This document shows positions 42,835 to 51,823 of a DNA stretch of 64,000 nt, piece by piece. Origin of the DNA: Pelobium manganitolerans (lineage in GTDB: Bacteria; Bacteroidota; Bacteroidia; Sphingobacteriales; Sphingobacteriaceae); assembly GCF_003609575.1 (NCBI RefSeq), contig NZ_MBTA01000026.1:62001-126000 (forward strand). The letters are read 5' to 3'. A program made the translations under genes and the position numbers. How positions within the stretch are numbered: position 1 is the stretch's first letter; every line of letters starts with the position of its first letter. The notes under the pieces were generated by a model. That model was given only the letters and a program-made list of their open reading frames with translations, did no database searches and was not told the DNA's origin.

Positions 42835-44028
42835 TTATTTTAGTTTTCCTAAAGCATCTGCAATTCTTTTGCAGGCTTCGCGCAGCTCATCTTCAGATGC
42901 TGCGTAAGAAATACGGATACATTTTTCGTTGCCAAATGCTTCGCCGGTTACGGTAGAAACGTGTGCAGTGTTCAACAAATACAAAGAAATATCTTCTGCA
43001 TTGTTCATCGTTTGTCCGTCAACAGATTTACCAAAGAACGAAGAAACATCTGGGAAGAAATAGAAAGCACCATCAGGTAAATTCACTTTTAAACCCTCAA
43101 TCTGGCTCAACAGCTCATGTACAATGCCTCTTCTTTTCAAGAAGGCATCGCGCATTTCGTGAACTTCTTTTAAGCCTCCCTCTAAAGCAGCTAAACCGGC
43201 TTTTTGAGTGATAGAGCAAGATCCTGAAGTAACCTGGCCCTGTAATTTGTCTGCCGCATCGGCAATTTCTTTAGGCGCAGCCAAATAACCAATTCTCCAG
43301 CCTGTCATCGCATAAGCTTTTGAAAAACCGTTTACAACAATTGTCCGGTCTTTTACAGATGCAAACTCTGCGATAGAAACGTGGCCTCCAATAAAATTGA
43401 TATGCTCGTAAATCTCATCAGAAAGAATGAAGATTTCCGGGTGTTTTTCAAAAACTTTTACCAAAGCTGCCAATTCTTCTCTGCTGTAAACACTGCCTGT
43501 AGGGTTGCAGGGCGATGAAAACATAAACATTTTGGTTTTCGGCGTAATGGCGGCCTCTAACTCTTCTGGCGTAATTTTAAAATTGTTTTCTGCTGTGGCA
43601 TTAATAAAAACCGATTCACCTTCGGCCAATTTTACCATTTCCGAGTAAGAAACCCAGTAAGGCGTAGGGATAATCACCTCATCGCCAGGGTTAATCATCA
43701 CCATTAATGCGTTTGCCAATGCTTGTTTAGCACCGGTTGATACCACAATTTGGTCAAAATTATAATCTAAATTATTTTCTCTTTTCAGTTTGGCGGCAAT
43801 GGCTTTTCTCAAATCCGGATAGCCAGAAACCGGCGTATAGTAAGTGAAGTTCTTATCCATGGCTTCAACCGCAGCGTCCTTAATAAATTGAGGCGTGTGG
43901 AAGTCAGGTTCGCCAAAGCTTAGGTTAATCACATTGATTCCTTTAGCGGCTAATTCGCGGCCTAATTTGGCCATTTTAATCGTCTGGCTTTCTGCCAGAT
44001 TGTTGATTCTATTAGATAAAATACTCAT
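42835..44028 (-). CDS. Pyridoxal phosphate-dependent aminotransferase (AspC class I)
   Basis: The 397-residue class I aminotransferase has LSFGEPDFHTP near residue 37, NPTG in SSPCNPTGS at 171-179, ILSDEIYE and the cofactor Lys237 in VNGFSKAYAMTGWRIGY. These fit the AspC/aspartate-type branch Ib, but substrate specificity (aspartate, aromatic, alanine or other) cannot be set from sequence. It starts 5 bp from the divergent ATG of the CDF transporter gene, so promoters overlap. A strong terminator follows. Confidence 0.9.
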   Translation of the reverse strand: MSILSNRINNLAESQTIKMAKLGRELAAKGINVINLSFGEPDFHTPQFIKDAAVEAMDKNFTYYTPVSGYPDLRKAIAAKLKRENNLDYNFDQIVVSTGAKQALANALMVMINPGDEVIIPTPYWVSYSEMVKLAEGESVFINATAENNFKITPEELEAAITPKTKMFMFSSPCNPTGSVYSREELAALVKVFEKHPEIFILSDEIYEHINFIGGHVSIAEFASVKDRTIVVNGFSKAYAMTGWRIGYLAAPKEIADAADKLQGQVTSGSCSITQKAGLAALEGGLKEVHEMRDAFLKRRGIVHELLSQIEGLKVNLPDGAFYFFPDVSSFFGKSVDGQTMNNAEDISLYLLNTAHVSTVTGEAFGNEKCIRISYAASEDELREACKRIADALGKLK

Positions 44029-44033
44029 GATTT

Positions 44034-45116
44034 ATGTTGTGTTGGCAAAGATATAAAAATACTTTTTATGCGGTAAAGGAATGTAAATTCAATAAGTTTG
44101 TAAGCCCTGCGTTAACAATTCATAAAAATAAGAGTGCCTTGCAAACAAAATTAAAAATAGTGCTAACAAGCTTGCTCACCAGCATCATGCTGATGGTGTT
44201 AAAATTTGTTGCCTACTATATAACACAATCAAATGCTATTTTTACCGATGCCGTAGAAAGCATTGTAAACGTGCTGGCATCGGCCTTTGCCTTCTACAGC
44301 ATTTATTTGGCCGCACAGCCTAAGGACCAAAACCATCCTTACGGGCATGGCAAAATCGAGTTTTTTTCCGCTTTTTTTGAGGGGGCTTTAATCGGTATCG
44401 CTGGATTAATTATCGTGGTGAAATCGGTTTATAACCTGTTTTATCCGCAACAGCTCTCCGCTATTTTAGACGGTGTGGCCATCATCGGTTTTACCGGAGC
44501 TGTTAACGGTGCTTTAGGGTACTATCTGATTAAAAAAGGTAAGGATTTAAATTCGATTACTTTAAACGCAGACGGAAAACACCTGTTAAGTGATGCCGTA
44601 AGTACCTTAGGGTTGATGCTGGGTTTGGTATTAATTTATTTTACCAATTTATTTGTGCTGGACAGCCTTATCTCTTTTGCGGTGGGATGTTATGTTTTAT
44701 ATACCGCTTACCGCTTGGTGCGCAAATCTGTGGGCGGGTTGATGGACGAATCTGACGTGGAAACGGTGGAAAAAGTAGTCAGTTTTTTAAACGTTAACCG
44801 CCACGAAGCTTGGATTGATGTGCATAATTTACGCACCCAACGTTACGGCGCCGAAACGCATATCGATTGCCACGTAACTTTGCCTTATTATTACGAGCTG
44901 ACGCAGGTACACCATGAGATTTCTGAAATTGACCGTTTGGTGAGCGAGAATATTGGCGAACAAACCGAGTTTTTTATCCATGCGGACCCTTGTTTGCCGC
45001 AATGTTGCCATTATTGCCGCTTAAAAAATTGCCCGGTGCGTAGCGAAGCGCAAACTATAGAGGTGGTTTGGACTTTAGATAACGTTACAAAAAACCAAAA
45101 ACATTTTGAGCGATGA
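44034..45116 (+). CDS. Cation diffusion facilitator (CDF) family transporter
   Basis: The core has six membrane helices of the CDF family with the metal-binding residues of the Zn/Fe/Mn branch: TDAVESIVN and HPYGHGKIEFF, then SDAVSTLG in TM5. A cytosolic metal-binding domain follows (about 215-300), and the tail carries CLPQCCHYCRLKNCPV, an extra Cys cluster that may bind metal. The first 35 residues are unusual and may not be translated: a TAAGTTTG element (44093-44100) lies inside them, so a downstream start such as the TTG at 44139 is possible. The gene overlaps the Nudix gene by four bases. Confidence 0.85.
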   Translation: MLCWQRYKNTFYAVKECKFNKFVSPALTIHKNKSALQTKLKIVLTSLLTSIMLMVLKFVAYYITQSNAIFTDAVESIVNVLASAFAFYSIYLAAQPKDQNHPYGHGKIEFFSAFFEGALIGIAGLIIVVKSVYNLFYPQQLSAILDGVAIIGFTGAVNGALGYYLIKKGKDLNSITLNADGKHLLSDAVSTLGLMLGLVLIYFTNLFVLDSLISFAVGCYVLYTAYRLVRKSVGGLMDESDVETVEKVVSFLNVNRHEAWIDVHNLRTQRYGAETHIDCHVTLPYYYELTQVHHEISEIDRLVSENIGEQTEFFIHADPCLPQCCHYCRLKNCPVRSEAQTIEVVWTLDNVTKNQKHFER

Positions 45117-45568
45117 ATGGAGAGAAAGATTTTAATGTTAGGGTTTACGGATTATTGATAGACGAGCATAAGCGGATTTTATTGAGCGATGAAGAACGTA
45201 ACGGCACGCGCTTTATCAAATTCCCGGGCGGAGGTTTAGAATTTGGCGAAGGCTTGCTTGAAGGTTTAAAGCGCGAATTTTTAGAAGAATGCAACTTGCA
45301 AGTGCAAGTGGAGCGCCATTTTTACACCACCGATTTTTTTGTGGCTTCGGCCTTTGGTGGCGGGCAACTGATTTCAGTTTATTATTTGGTGAAGCCCCTG
45401 CACGATTTCGGTTTTAAATTGGCAGCGTGCGCTTATGATTTCGGTGAGCAAAAAGGTGACGAAAAGCAATGCTTCAGAATGGTTCCGCTGGCAGATTTGG
45501 GTCCCGGAGACCTTACTTTCCCGGTAGACCAGCACGTGGTACAATTATTAAAAACTACTTTACAATGA
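45113..45568 (+). CDS. Nudix hydrolase
   Basis: The Nudix box is at residues 40-62 (GGLEFGEGLLEGLKREFLEE, then CNL): G-x5-E-x7-REx2EE is intact, while the last Gly is replaced by Asn-Leu. It would cut a nucleoside diphosphate linked to another moiety. The 151 residues have no further domain. It is joined to the CDF gene and to bioA by ATGA overlaps, which makes a three-gene operon with no obvious common function. Confidence 0.88.
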   Translation: MNGEKDFNVRVYGLLIDEHKRILLSDEERNGTRFIKFPGGGLEFGEGLLEGLKREFLEECNLQVQVERHFYTTDFFVASAFGGGQLISVYYLVKPLHDFGFKLAACAYDFGEQKGDEKQCFRMVPLADLGPGDLTFPVDQHVVQLLKTTLQ

Positions 45569-46830
45569 AAGATTTAGTTAGAAGAGATTTACAGCATATT
45601 TGGCATCCATATACGCAGATGAAAACCGCTGCGCCACCCATACCCGTAGTGAAAGGAGAGGGGGCATATTTGTACACAGAAGACGGCCGTAAATTAATTG
45701 ATGCGGTTTCTAGCTGGTGGGTAAACATTCACGGGCACAGCCATCCCTATATTGCACAAAAAGCGTTTGAGCAGTTGCAACAGTTGGAGCATGTGATTTT
45801 TGCAGGTTTTACGCATCCGCAGGCAGTTACCCTAGCCGAAAACCTTTTGAGCATTTTGCCAGCCAATCAGAACAAAGTTTTTTACTCTGATAACGGTTCT
45901 ACGGCGGTAGAAGTTGCCATAAAAATGTGTCTGCAATATTGGTTTAACAAGGGCCACAAACGCCAGAGAATATTGGCTTTTAAAGATGCCTACCATGGCG
46001 ATACTTTTGGCGCAATGGCAGTAAGCGGACGCAGTGCGTGGACAGCGCCTTTTGATGCACTTTTATTTGATGTAGAGTTCTTGGATTTGCCTACAAAAGA
46101 AAATATAGGGGCTCTAAAATCCCAAATATCAAATCTTAAATCTCATTTGGCCTGTTTTATTTTTGAACCTTTAATCTTGGGTTCGGGTGGGATGTTGATG
46201 TACGATGCAGATTTATTAGACGATTTGTTACAGCACTGCCATAAAGAAGAGGTATTGACCATTGCAGATGAAGTGATGACGGGCTTTGGCCGTACAGGAA
46301 AGCTTTTTGCCACAGATTATTTAAACCACAAAGCAAACATTATGTGTTTCTCCAAAGGTTTAACCGGCGGAACCATGGCCTTGGGCATCACTACTTGCAC
46401 TGCGCAAATTTACGAAGCCTTTTTATCAGACGATAAACTGAAAACCCTATTCCACGGCCATTCGTTTACGGCAAACCCTGTGGCTTGTGCGGTAGCAAAC
46501 GCCAGTTTTGACCTGCTTATCCAGCCGCAAACGATGGCGAATATCCAGCGCATCCAACAAAAACATCAAGATTTTAAAACACGGATCCAAAACCATTCTA
46601 AGCTTAAAGAAGTGCGCCAAACCGGCACCATCATCGCCATGGAATGGCGCATGGAAGCCACATCTTACTTTAGCGACATCCGCGACCGTTTATATAACTA
46701 CTTTTTAGCCCAAAATATCATCCTCCGCCCCTTAGGCAATATCCTATACATTTTACCGCCTTATTGCATCAGCAATGAAGATTTGGATTATGTGTATGCT
46801 AAAATTGAAGAAGCTTTAGAAGTGATTTAG
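45565..46830 (+). CDS. bioA: Adenosylmethionine--8-amino-7-oxononanoate aminotransferase
   Basis: I start at the ATG at 45565 (MKDLVRRDLQHIWHPYTQMK), overlapping the Nudix stop by four bases. The BioA hallmarks are IWHPYTQM, DAVSSWWVNIHGHSHP, VFYSDNGSTAVEVA, the ADEVMTGFGRTGK block and the PLP Lys in CFSKGLTGG. The enzyme transfers the amino group of S-adenosylmethionine to 8-amino-7-oxononanoate in biotin synthesis. No other bio genes are in the window; they must lie elsewhere if biotin is made. The gene is followed by word-repeat element H, not by a simple terminator. Confidence 0.92.
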   Translation: MKDLVRRDLQHIWHPYTQMKTAAPPIPVVKGEGAYLYTEDGRKLIDAVSSWWVNIHGHSHPYIAQKAFEQLQQLEHVIFAGFTHPQAVTLAENLLSILPANQNKVFYSDNGSTAVEVAIKMCLQYWFNKGHKRQRILAFKDAYHGDTFGAMAVSGRSAWTAPFDALLFDVEFLDLPTKENIGALKSQISNLKSHLACFIFEPLILGSGGMLMYDADLLDDLLQHCHKEEVLTIADEVMTGFGRTGKLFATDYLNHKANIMCFSKGLTGGTMALGITTCTAQIYEAFLSDDKLKTLFHGHSFTANPVACAVANASFDLLIQPQTMANIQRIQQKHQDFKTRIQNHSKLKEVRQTGTIIAMEWRMEATSYFSDIRDRLYNYFLAQNIILRPLGNILYILPPYCISNEDLDYVYAKIEEALEVI

Positions 46831-46835
46831 TGGGC

Positions 46836-46942
46836 TAGGATTAAGTAGCGAGTAGGAAGTAGAAAGTAGAAAAGAAGCGAGTAGCAAGTAGCAAGCACGC
46901 CTGTCTTTACTCCTTATTCTTTACTCCTTATTCTTTACTCTA
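46836..46942. repeat. Word-repeat element H
   Basis: A purine arm (46842-46895: GAGTAGGAAGTAGAAAGTAG and further GAGTAGCAAGTAGCAAG) is followed by a pyrimidine arm with a 14-nt tandem repeat (TTTACTCCTTATTC at 46906 and 46920, then TTTACTC). The inverse of 21 nt (46907-46927) is found exactly at 54351-54371 in element I. It lies between the convergent 3' ends of bioA and the regulator gene, where a terminator would be expected. Confidence 0.8.
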
Positions 46943-47623
46943 GGCTTCAAACTTGTAACCCACACCTTTTACGGTAGTTACGTACTCGTCGCCAAGTTTT
47001 TCTCTTAGTTTACGTATATGTACATCAATAGTGCGGTTAGTTACCACCACAGAGTCTTCCCAGATACTGCTTAAAATGGCGTCGCGCGTGTACACTTTGC
47101 CAGGTTTAGAAGCCAGCAAATACAAAAGTTCAAATTCTTTTTTTGCTAAAGAGATTTTTTCGCCGTTTTGATAAACTAAAAACGAATCGCGGTCAATCAC
47201 CAAATCGGCAATTTCAATTTTATCTTCTTCGGCTTCTTCATTTTGTGAATTGCGTCTTAGGATAGCGTTAATGCGGCTTACCAGGGCGCGCGGTTTAATG
47301 GGTTTGGCTATATAATCATCGGCACCAACGTTAAAGCCTGCAATTTCAGAGTACTCTTCGCTACGGGCTGTTAAAAACACCATAAAAGTATTTTTAAACT
47401 CGGGCATGGCGCGTAAAAGCCTGCAGGCCTCAATGCCGTCCGTCTTCGGCATCATAATATCTAAAATGATTAAATCTGGCTGAACTTTACGTGCTTCGTC
47501 GATGGCCTCTTTTCCGTTATTAGCGGTGTAAACCTGGTAACCTTCTTTCTTTAGGTTATATTCAATTAATTCCAGAATATCTGGCTCGTCGTCAACAATT
47601 AAAATCTTTGGTCTGCTACTCAT
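46940..47623 (-). CDS. OmpR/PhoB-family response regulator
   Basis: The receiver domain (about 5-120) has the acidic pocket DDEPD (11-15), the phospho-accepting D55 in LIILDIMMP, and the KP in DDYIAKPIKPRALVSRIN. A winged-helix DNA-binding domain follows at 135-227, ending in RTIDVHIRKLREKLGDEYVTTVKGVGYKF. The partner histidine kinase is not adjacent; PhoR-like kinases are encoded elsewhere in many relatives. Its 3' end lies in the pyrimidine arm of word-repeat element H. Target genes are unknown. Confidence 0.93.
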   Translation of the reverse strand: MSSRPKILIVDDEPDILELIEYNLKKEGYQVYTANNGKEAIDEARKVQPDLIILDIMMPKTDGIEACRLLRAMPEFKNTFMVFLTARSEEYSEIAGFNVGADDYIAKPIKPRALVSRINAILRRNSQNEEAEEDKIEIADLVIDRDSFLVYQNGEKISLAKKEFELLYLLASKPGKVYTRDAILSSIWEDSVVVTNRTIDVHIRKLREKLGDEYVTTVKGVGYKFEA

Positions 47624-47716
47624 TAAAAAACTTTTGTTACGAAATTAATATCTTTTCCGCCAGCTTGGGTTAAATTAATATTAACAGATTGTTAAACTTC
47701 CGAGCCTTAAAATTGA

Positions 47717-48838
47717 TTAAAGCGTTTTTTCTAAAAACTGGTTTAAAGCATCCCCGCGAAGGTTTTTAGCGATGATTTTTCCGTTAGGGTCAATCAAAAA
47801 TGAAGCAGGGATTGCGCTTACATTATACAATACCGCCGTTGGCGAATCCCATTGTCTCAGTTCTGAAACTTGCGCCCAATCTAATTTATCGCTCACAATG
47901 GCTTTTTTCCAGGCTTCTTCGTTGTCATCCAAAGAAAAACCTAAAACCGTAAAATTTCTGTTTTTGAAACGGTGGTAAGTGGCCACCAAATTTGGGTTTT
48001 CTTGGCGGCAAGGTCCGCACCACGATGCCCAAAAATCTACCAGCACATATTTGCCTTTGAAATCTGCCAGCTGAATAGTTTTACCATCCGGACTTAAAGC
48101 ACTTATATTAGGTGCTTGGCTGCCAATGGCAACCTTCTGCGCACTTTGCATTTGTTCTGCAAAAGATACAATAGCTTTGTTTTTTGGGAAATATTCTTTT
48201 GCTTTTTGGCTGTAGTCAATCAGCTGTTTTTCGTAGGCGTCGTGGTTCATGCCCATCATTACATTTGCCGCAAAAAATGCGGTTAATGATTTTTTATTGT
48301 TCTCAATAAATTTCATGGATTGCTCCATAAAAGGCTGCGCAAGCGTTTGCATTTTACCATTGTATTCTGCAATCAGCTGTTCTCGGCTGCCCACGTCGGC
48401 CGTGATTTTTTGGCTATACTCTTCGGCCAGCTTTCCGTTTTTTTCGCTAAAATCTGCCGTAATTTTGTTGTATTCGGTTATTTTATCGGCTTCATCGGAG
48501 CCTTTAAGTTCGTAATTTCCGCCAGGGCGACTTAAATCTGCTTTAAGCTCAATTTTATCGCCATTTTCTGCAATCACTAAAAAAGTTTGCTGACCAATAG
48601 CCACTTGATAAAAATCTGGTTCCTCGCTTTTGGCCGTTAAGCTAAATTTTTTGTCTTCGTTTAAAAAAGTAGAATCGATAGGTGTCATCTGCCCGTTATT
48701 ATCCAATTCTAACAGATAAACTTTTTGGGCGTTTCCGGGGTTTGTTAAAGCGCCTTCAATGCTAAAACTGTCTTTTTTTGCACATGCAGTGGCTAACAAA
48801 GCCCATCCAACCAATCCTACGATATAAACTCTTCTCAT
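47717..48838 (-). CDS. TlpA-family thiol-disulfide oxidoreductase lipoprotein with DUF4369-like N-terminus
   Basis: The first residues form a lipoprotein signal with Cys19 (LLATAC), so the mature protein is probably anchored in a membrane. An N-terminal DUF4369-type domain (about 25-110) is followed by a helical linker and a thioredoxin-like AhpC/TlpA domain at about 240-373 with the redox pair C274-G-P-C277 (WASWCGPC) and a cis-Pro in AIPASFLID. It would reduce or oxidise disulfides in the periplasm, possibly serving cytochrome maturation or other thiol proteins. It overlaps gatB by four bases (ATGA) and follows it in the same operon. Confidence 0.9.
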   Translation of the reverse strand: MRRVYIVGLVGWALLATACAKKDSFSIEGALTNPGNAQKVYLLELDNNGQMTPIDSTFLNEDKKFSLTAKSEEPDFYQVAIGQQTFLVIAENGDKIELKADLSRPGGNYELKGSDEADKITEYNKITADFSEKNGKLAEEYSQKITADVGSREQLIAEYNGKMQTLAQPFMEQSMKFIENNKKSLTAFFAANVMMGMNHDAYEKQLIDYSQKAKEYFPKNKAIVSFAEQMQSAQKVAIGSQAPNISALSPDGKTIQLADFKGKYVLVDFWASWCGPCRQENPNLVATYHRFKNRNFTVLGFSLDDNEEAWKKAIVSDKLDWAQVSELRQWDSPTAVLYNVSAIPASFLIDPNGKIIAKNLRGDALNQFLEKTL

Positions 48839-50304
48839 TTCGCTTGCTCTAATTTTTCTAATAACAACTGATTTGCTTTTTTTGGATCCACTTTACCGTG
48901 CGAGAGCTTCATTACCTCGCCCATAAACATTCCAATAACTCCTTTTTTGCCGTTGTGGTATTCTATTACTTTATCTGGGAACTTATTTAACGCGGCCATG
49001 ATAAAAGCGTCAAGCTCATTGTCGCATTTTTTATGTATCAAATTAAGTTCTTCTACCAGTTGGCTTACCTTCGCTTGCGGGTTTTTAGCTAAAGCGGCAA
49101 AAAGCTTGTTTTTAGCTTGGTTGTTATTGATTTCACCTCCGTCTACCAAATCAATAATCGCCGCAATTTCTTGCGCAGGTATCTGCAAATCTGCAAAACT
49201 TTGTTGTGTTTCTTTTAAGTAAGAGCGTAACGTTCCCATTACCCAGTTAGATGCCAGCTTGTAATTTTTTGTGTGCGCCGTTATCTCCAAAAAACAATCG
49301 GCCATCGCTTTTTCTGCGGTAAGCACCAAAGCATCGTAGGCTGGTAAGTTCATTTCTTTGGTGAATTTTTGATAAAGCTCCTCGGGTAAGGCGGGCATTT
49401 CGGCTTTTACGGCTTCTAAAAACTCTTCAGAAATAGATAAAGGCAACAAATCTGGTTCTGGGAAATAGCGGTAATCGTTCGCCATTTCTTTAGAACGCAA
49501 AGGGCTGGTTTTGCCGGTATTGGCGTCAAAATTTAAGGTGTTTTGATCAATGGCTTTTCCCTTGTTCAACAGTTTGATTTGACGTTCAATCTCGTGTTCT
49601 ATAGCGCGCTGTACGTTTTTAATAGAGTTAAGATTTTTTACCTCGCAACGGTTGCCCAGCTTTTTCTCTCCTTTTAAACGTACAGAAATATTGGCATCGC
49701 AACGCATAGAGCCTTCTTCCATGTTGCCATCGCAAATATCAAGGTAGCGCACTAGTTTGCGCAATTCTGTTAAATAAGCGGCTGCTTCTTCGCCTGTGCT
49801 TAACATAGGTTCGGTTACTACCTCTAACAAAGCTACGCCAGCACGGTTTAAATCTATGTACGAATAGTTTGGATCCATCTCGTGGATGCTTTTGCCTGCA
49901 TCTTCTTCCATATGGATGCGGTTTAAAATGATGTCTTTCTCACTGCCATCATCCAAGCGGATTTTTAAACTGCCGCCCAAACAGATAGGCTCGTTATCTT
50001 GCGTAATCTGATAGCCTTTGGGTAAATCGGCGTAAAAATAATTTTTACGATCAAAAAAGTTAAAGCGGTTAATTTTACTGTTGATGGCCAAGCCTAACTT
50101 GGTGGCATATTTTACCGCTTTTTCGTTAGTTAAAGGCAAAGCGCCGGGTAAACCCAAAGAAACCGGACTGATATTTTGATTTGGTAAACTTCCAAAACTT
50201 GCCGAGTCTGTGCAAAAAGCTTTAGACGCAGTAGATAATTGAACATGCACCTCTAGCCCGATAACAGCCTCGTATTGTTCAAAATTGTTTATAATATGAT
50301 TCAT
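48835..50304 (-). CDS. gatB: Aspartyl/glutamyl-tRNA(Asn/Gln) amidotransferase subunit B
   Basis: The N-terminus YEAVIGLEVHVQLSTASKAFC is diagnostic of GatB, followed by the kinase core (with DLPKGYQITQ and IHMEEDAGKSIH) and a C-terminal YqeY-like tail domain ending in GKVDPKKANQLLLEKLEQ. The 489-residue subunit activates the mischarged tRNA carboxyl with ATP, and GatA supplies ammonia, to make Gln-tRNA(Gln) or Asn-tRNA(Asn). gatA and gatC are not in the window. tlpA follows it with a four-base overlap. Confidence 0.95.
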   Translation of the reverse strand: MNHIINNFEQYEAVIGLEVHVQLSTASKAFCTDSASFGSLPNQNISPVSLGLPGALPLTNEKAVKYATKLGLAINSKINRFNFFDRKNYFYADLPKGYQITQDNEPICLGGSLKIRLDDGSEKDIILNRIHMEEDAGKSIHEMDPNYSYIDLNRAGVALLEVVTEPMLSTGEEAAAYLTELRKLVRYLDICDGNMEEGSMRCDANISVRLKGEKKLGNRCEVKNLNSIKNVQRAIEHEIERQIKLLNKGKAIDQNTLNFDANTGKTSPLRSKEMANDYRYFPEPDLLPLSISEEFLEAVKAEMPALPEELYQKFTKEMNLPAYDALVLTAEKAMADCFLEITAHTKNYKLASNWVMGTLRSYLKETQQSFADLQIPAQEIAAIIDLVDGGEINNNQAKNKLFAALAKNPQAKVSQLVEELNLIHKKCDNELDAFIMAALNKFPDKVIEYHNGKKGVIGMFMGEVMKLSHGKVDPKKANQLLLEKLEQAK

Positions 50305-50502
50305 TAAGTATCAAAAGTTTACTAAAGTGGCTATTTTATTGTGATTTTCAAATATAAATTAATTCATGGCAATTACTTTAACAAAATAAATATTCGTAAC
50401 CGGCTTTAAGTTAGGAGGCTAAATTTTTTGGATGAGGAAGTTTTAGGTAAAGATGTTAAGACAAACAGTGGTTTTAAGGAGAAGTTTTAACCTCGGAAAA
50501 AC

Positions 50503-50625
50503 CTAATCCACTATCTTAGAACCGAAGTAATAAAACACAGCCAGCCAAATAAGGCCTTTAATTAAAAAGAATAAAAAGCCCGCTATTCCCAGGCGTTTAA
50601 GCCATGTTTTGAATTTGGAATCCAT
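50503..50625 (-). CDS. Small 40-residue single-helix membrane protein
   Basis: On the minus strand an ATG at 50625 opens a 40-codon frame whose product starts MDSKFKTWLKRLGIAGFLFF and continues as LIKGLIWLAVFYYFGSKIVD. It has a positively charged N-terminus and one membrane segment, with the GFLFFLIKG-LW pattern that I recognise from small proteins widespread in Bacteroidota (some mislabelled as alanyl-tRNA synthetase). Because the residues and the stop are clearly protein-like, I call it a real small gene; its function is unknown. Confidence 0.6.
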   Translation of the reverse strand: MDSKFKTWLKRLGIAGFLFFLIKGLIWLAVFYYFGSKIVD

Positions 50626-50641
50626 GGGTTTAAAGATACTA

Positions 50642-50791
50642 TTATAAAATAGCTTTTTGTACCTCTCCGTTCTTTGTTGCCAGTTTTTCCAAACTACCTA
50701 ATTCGGTCAGCTCGTTTAGCAATTGTTCGCTTTGTTTTTCTGATGGACAGGTAAGTTCGGCAATTCTCTGAAGGAAGCGAATAAAAGAACC
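50642..50791 (-). pseudogene. Possible remnant of a lost gene (C-terminal end)
   Basis: On the minus strand a 49-codon frame without any start codon reads like a helical protein end (GSFIRFLQRIAELTCPSEKQ, then QLLNELTELGSLEKLATKNG). It is closed in front by an in-frame TAG and ends at a TAA. The composition is protein-like and unlike the AT-rich gap, so it may be what is left of a deleted gene. I do not recognise the parent. Confidence 0.35.
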
Positions 50792-50852
50792 CTAAGATAA
50801 GCGATTGTTTCCTAAGTGTTACTTGTTTGAATTTTTGTAACAGTTATAATTC

Positions 50853-51734
50853 TTATCCAAACCTTACCGATGTCATGGTAAGTGAACCACCAACGGCTTT
50901 ATCGTTAAAGAACGAAACCTCGTCTTTATTGGTCTGTAAACCTATGTTGTACATTAAAGGTAGGTAATGCTCGGGCGTTGGGATAGCCAACATAGCTTCT
51001 TTTCCTAAGCCGGGATAATTAATTAACGCTTTATGGTTGCCCTCTGCAATTAGCTCTTTAAATTTGCTATTCATTTGCATAGCCCAATCATAGGCATAAT
51101 CCGTATCATTTAATTTGTCCCAAGCAACCATCCTTAAATTATGGACCATATTTCCGCTTCCGATAATTAGTACGCCTTTTTTTCTTAAAGCAAGTAATTC
51201 TTTAGCAAGGTCGTAGTGAAATTGCGGGCCTTTGGTATAATCAATGCTCAGCTGTAAAACCGGGATGTTTGCTTCGGGGTACATATGCCTTACAACTGTC
51301 CAAGTGCCGTGGTCCAAACCCCAATCATGGTCAAGCTCCACATGTGCCGAATGCAGTAAATCTGCTGTTTCTTTTGCAAGAACAGGATTGCCCGGTGCGT
51401 TGTACTGCACATCAAAAAGCGCTTGTGGAAAGCCACCAAAGTCATGGATGGTTTTTGGGAAATCCATAGCGGTAATGTGGGTGCCTTTTGTAAACCAGTG
51501 TGCCGATACTACCAATACTGCTTTAGGTGTTGGAATCTCTTTGGCCATTTGGGTCCATCTGCGGCTAAATTCCGTATCCTCAATTCCGTTCATGGGCGAA
51601 CCATGGCCGATAAACAGTACAGGCATAATTGTTTCCTGTTCACTTAATCCGCTGGTGAAATTTTTGAATGCTGCTAACGTTGTCATACTTATTGCTCCTA
51701 TTCCAATTGTTTTTATGAAATGTGATCTTTTCAT
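50853..51734 (-). CDS. ygiD: 4,5-DOPA dioxygenase extradiol-like protein (YgiD/LigB type)
   Basis: After a signal-like start (MKRSHFIKTIGIGAISMTTLAAF) the protein has the class III extradiol dioxygenase fold of YgiD/DODA: PVLFIGHGSPMNGIED with the His of the metal site, VVSAHWFTKGTHI, LDHDWGLDHGTWTVVRHMYP and IIGSGNMVHNLR. The metal-binding histidines are intact. Homologues cleave catechols or DOPA; the natural substrate is unknown. The N-terminal segment resembles a signal or membrane anchor and is unusual for the family. It is the last gene of the redox operon; the 89-bp gap to doxX contains a hairpin. Confidence 0.85.
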   Translation of the reverse strand: MKRSHFIKTIGIGAISMTTLAAFKNFTSGLSEQETIMPVLFIGHGSPMNGIEDTEFSRRWTQMAKEIPTPKAVLVVSAHWFTKGTHITAMDFPKTIHDFGGFPQALFDVQYNAPGNPVLAKETADLLHSAHVELDHDWGLDHGTWTVVRHMYPEANIPVLQLSIDYTKGPQFHYDLAKELLALRKKGVLIIGSGNMVHNLRMVAWDKLNDTDYAYDWAMQMNSKFKELIAEGNHKALINYPGLGKEAMLAIPTPEHYLPLMYNIGLQTNKDEVSFFNDKAVGGSLTMTSVRFG

Positions 51735-51758
51735 CTAAAACCTTGTTATTTCATAAGC

Positions 51759-51794
51759 TACCATCTCCGCAATCAGTAAGTTACGAAGATGGTA
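51759..51794. repeat. Intergenic 11-bp inverted repeat before ygiD
   Basis: TACCATCTCCG (51759-51769) and CGAAGATGGTA (51784-51794) pair over 11 bp with one G-U in the minus-strand RNA and a 14-nt loop. It lies between doxX and ygiD, 25 bp from the ygiD start, and has no T-run, so it might be a partial terminator, an RNA processing site or an operator. Confidence 0.5.
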
Positions 51795-51823
51795 TGCTAT
51801 GTTTTGTAAAGAGGTATTGCTTG

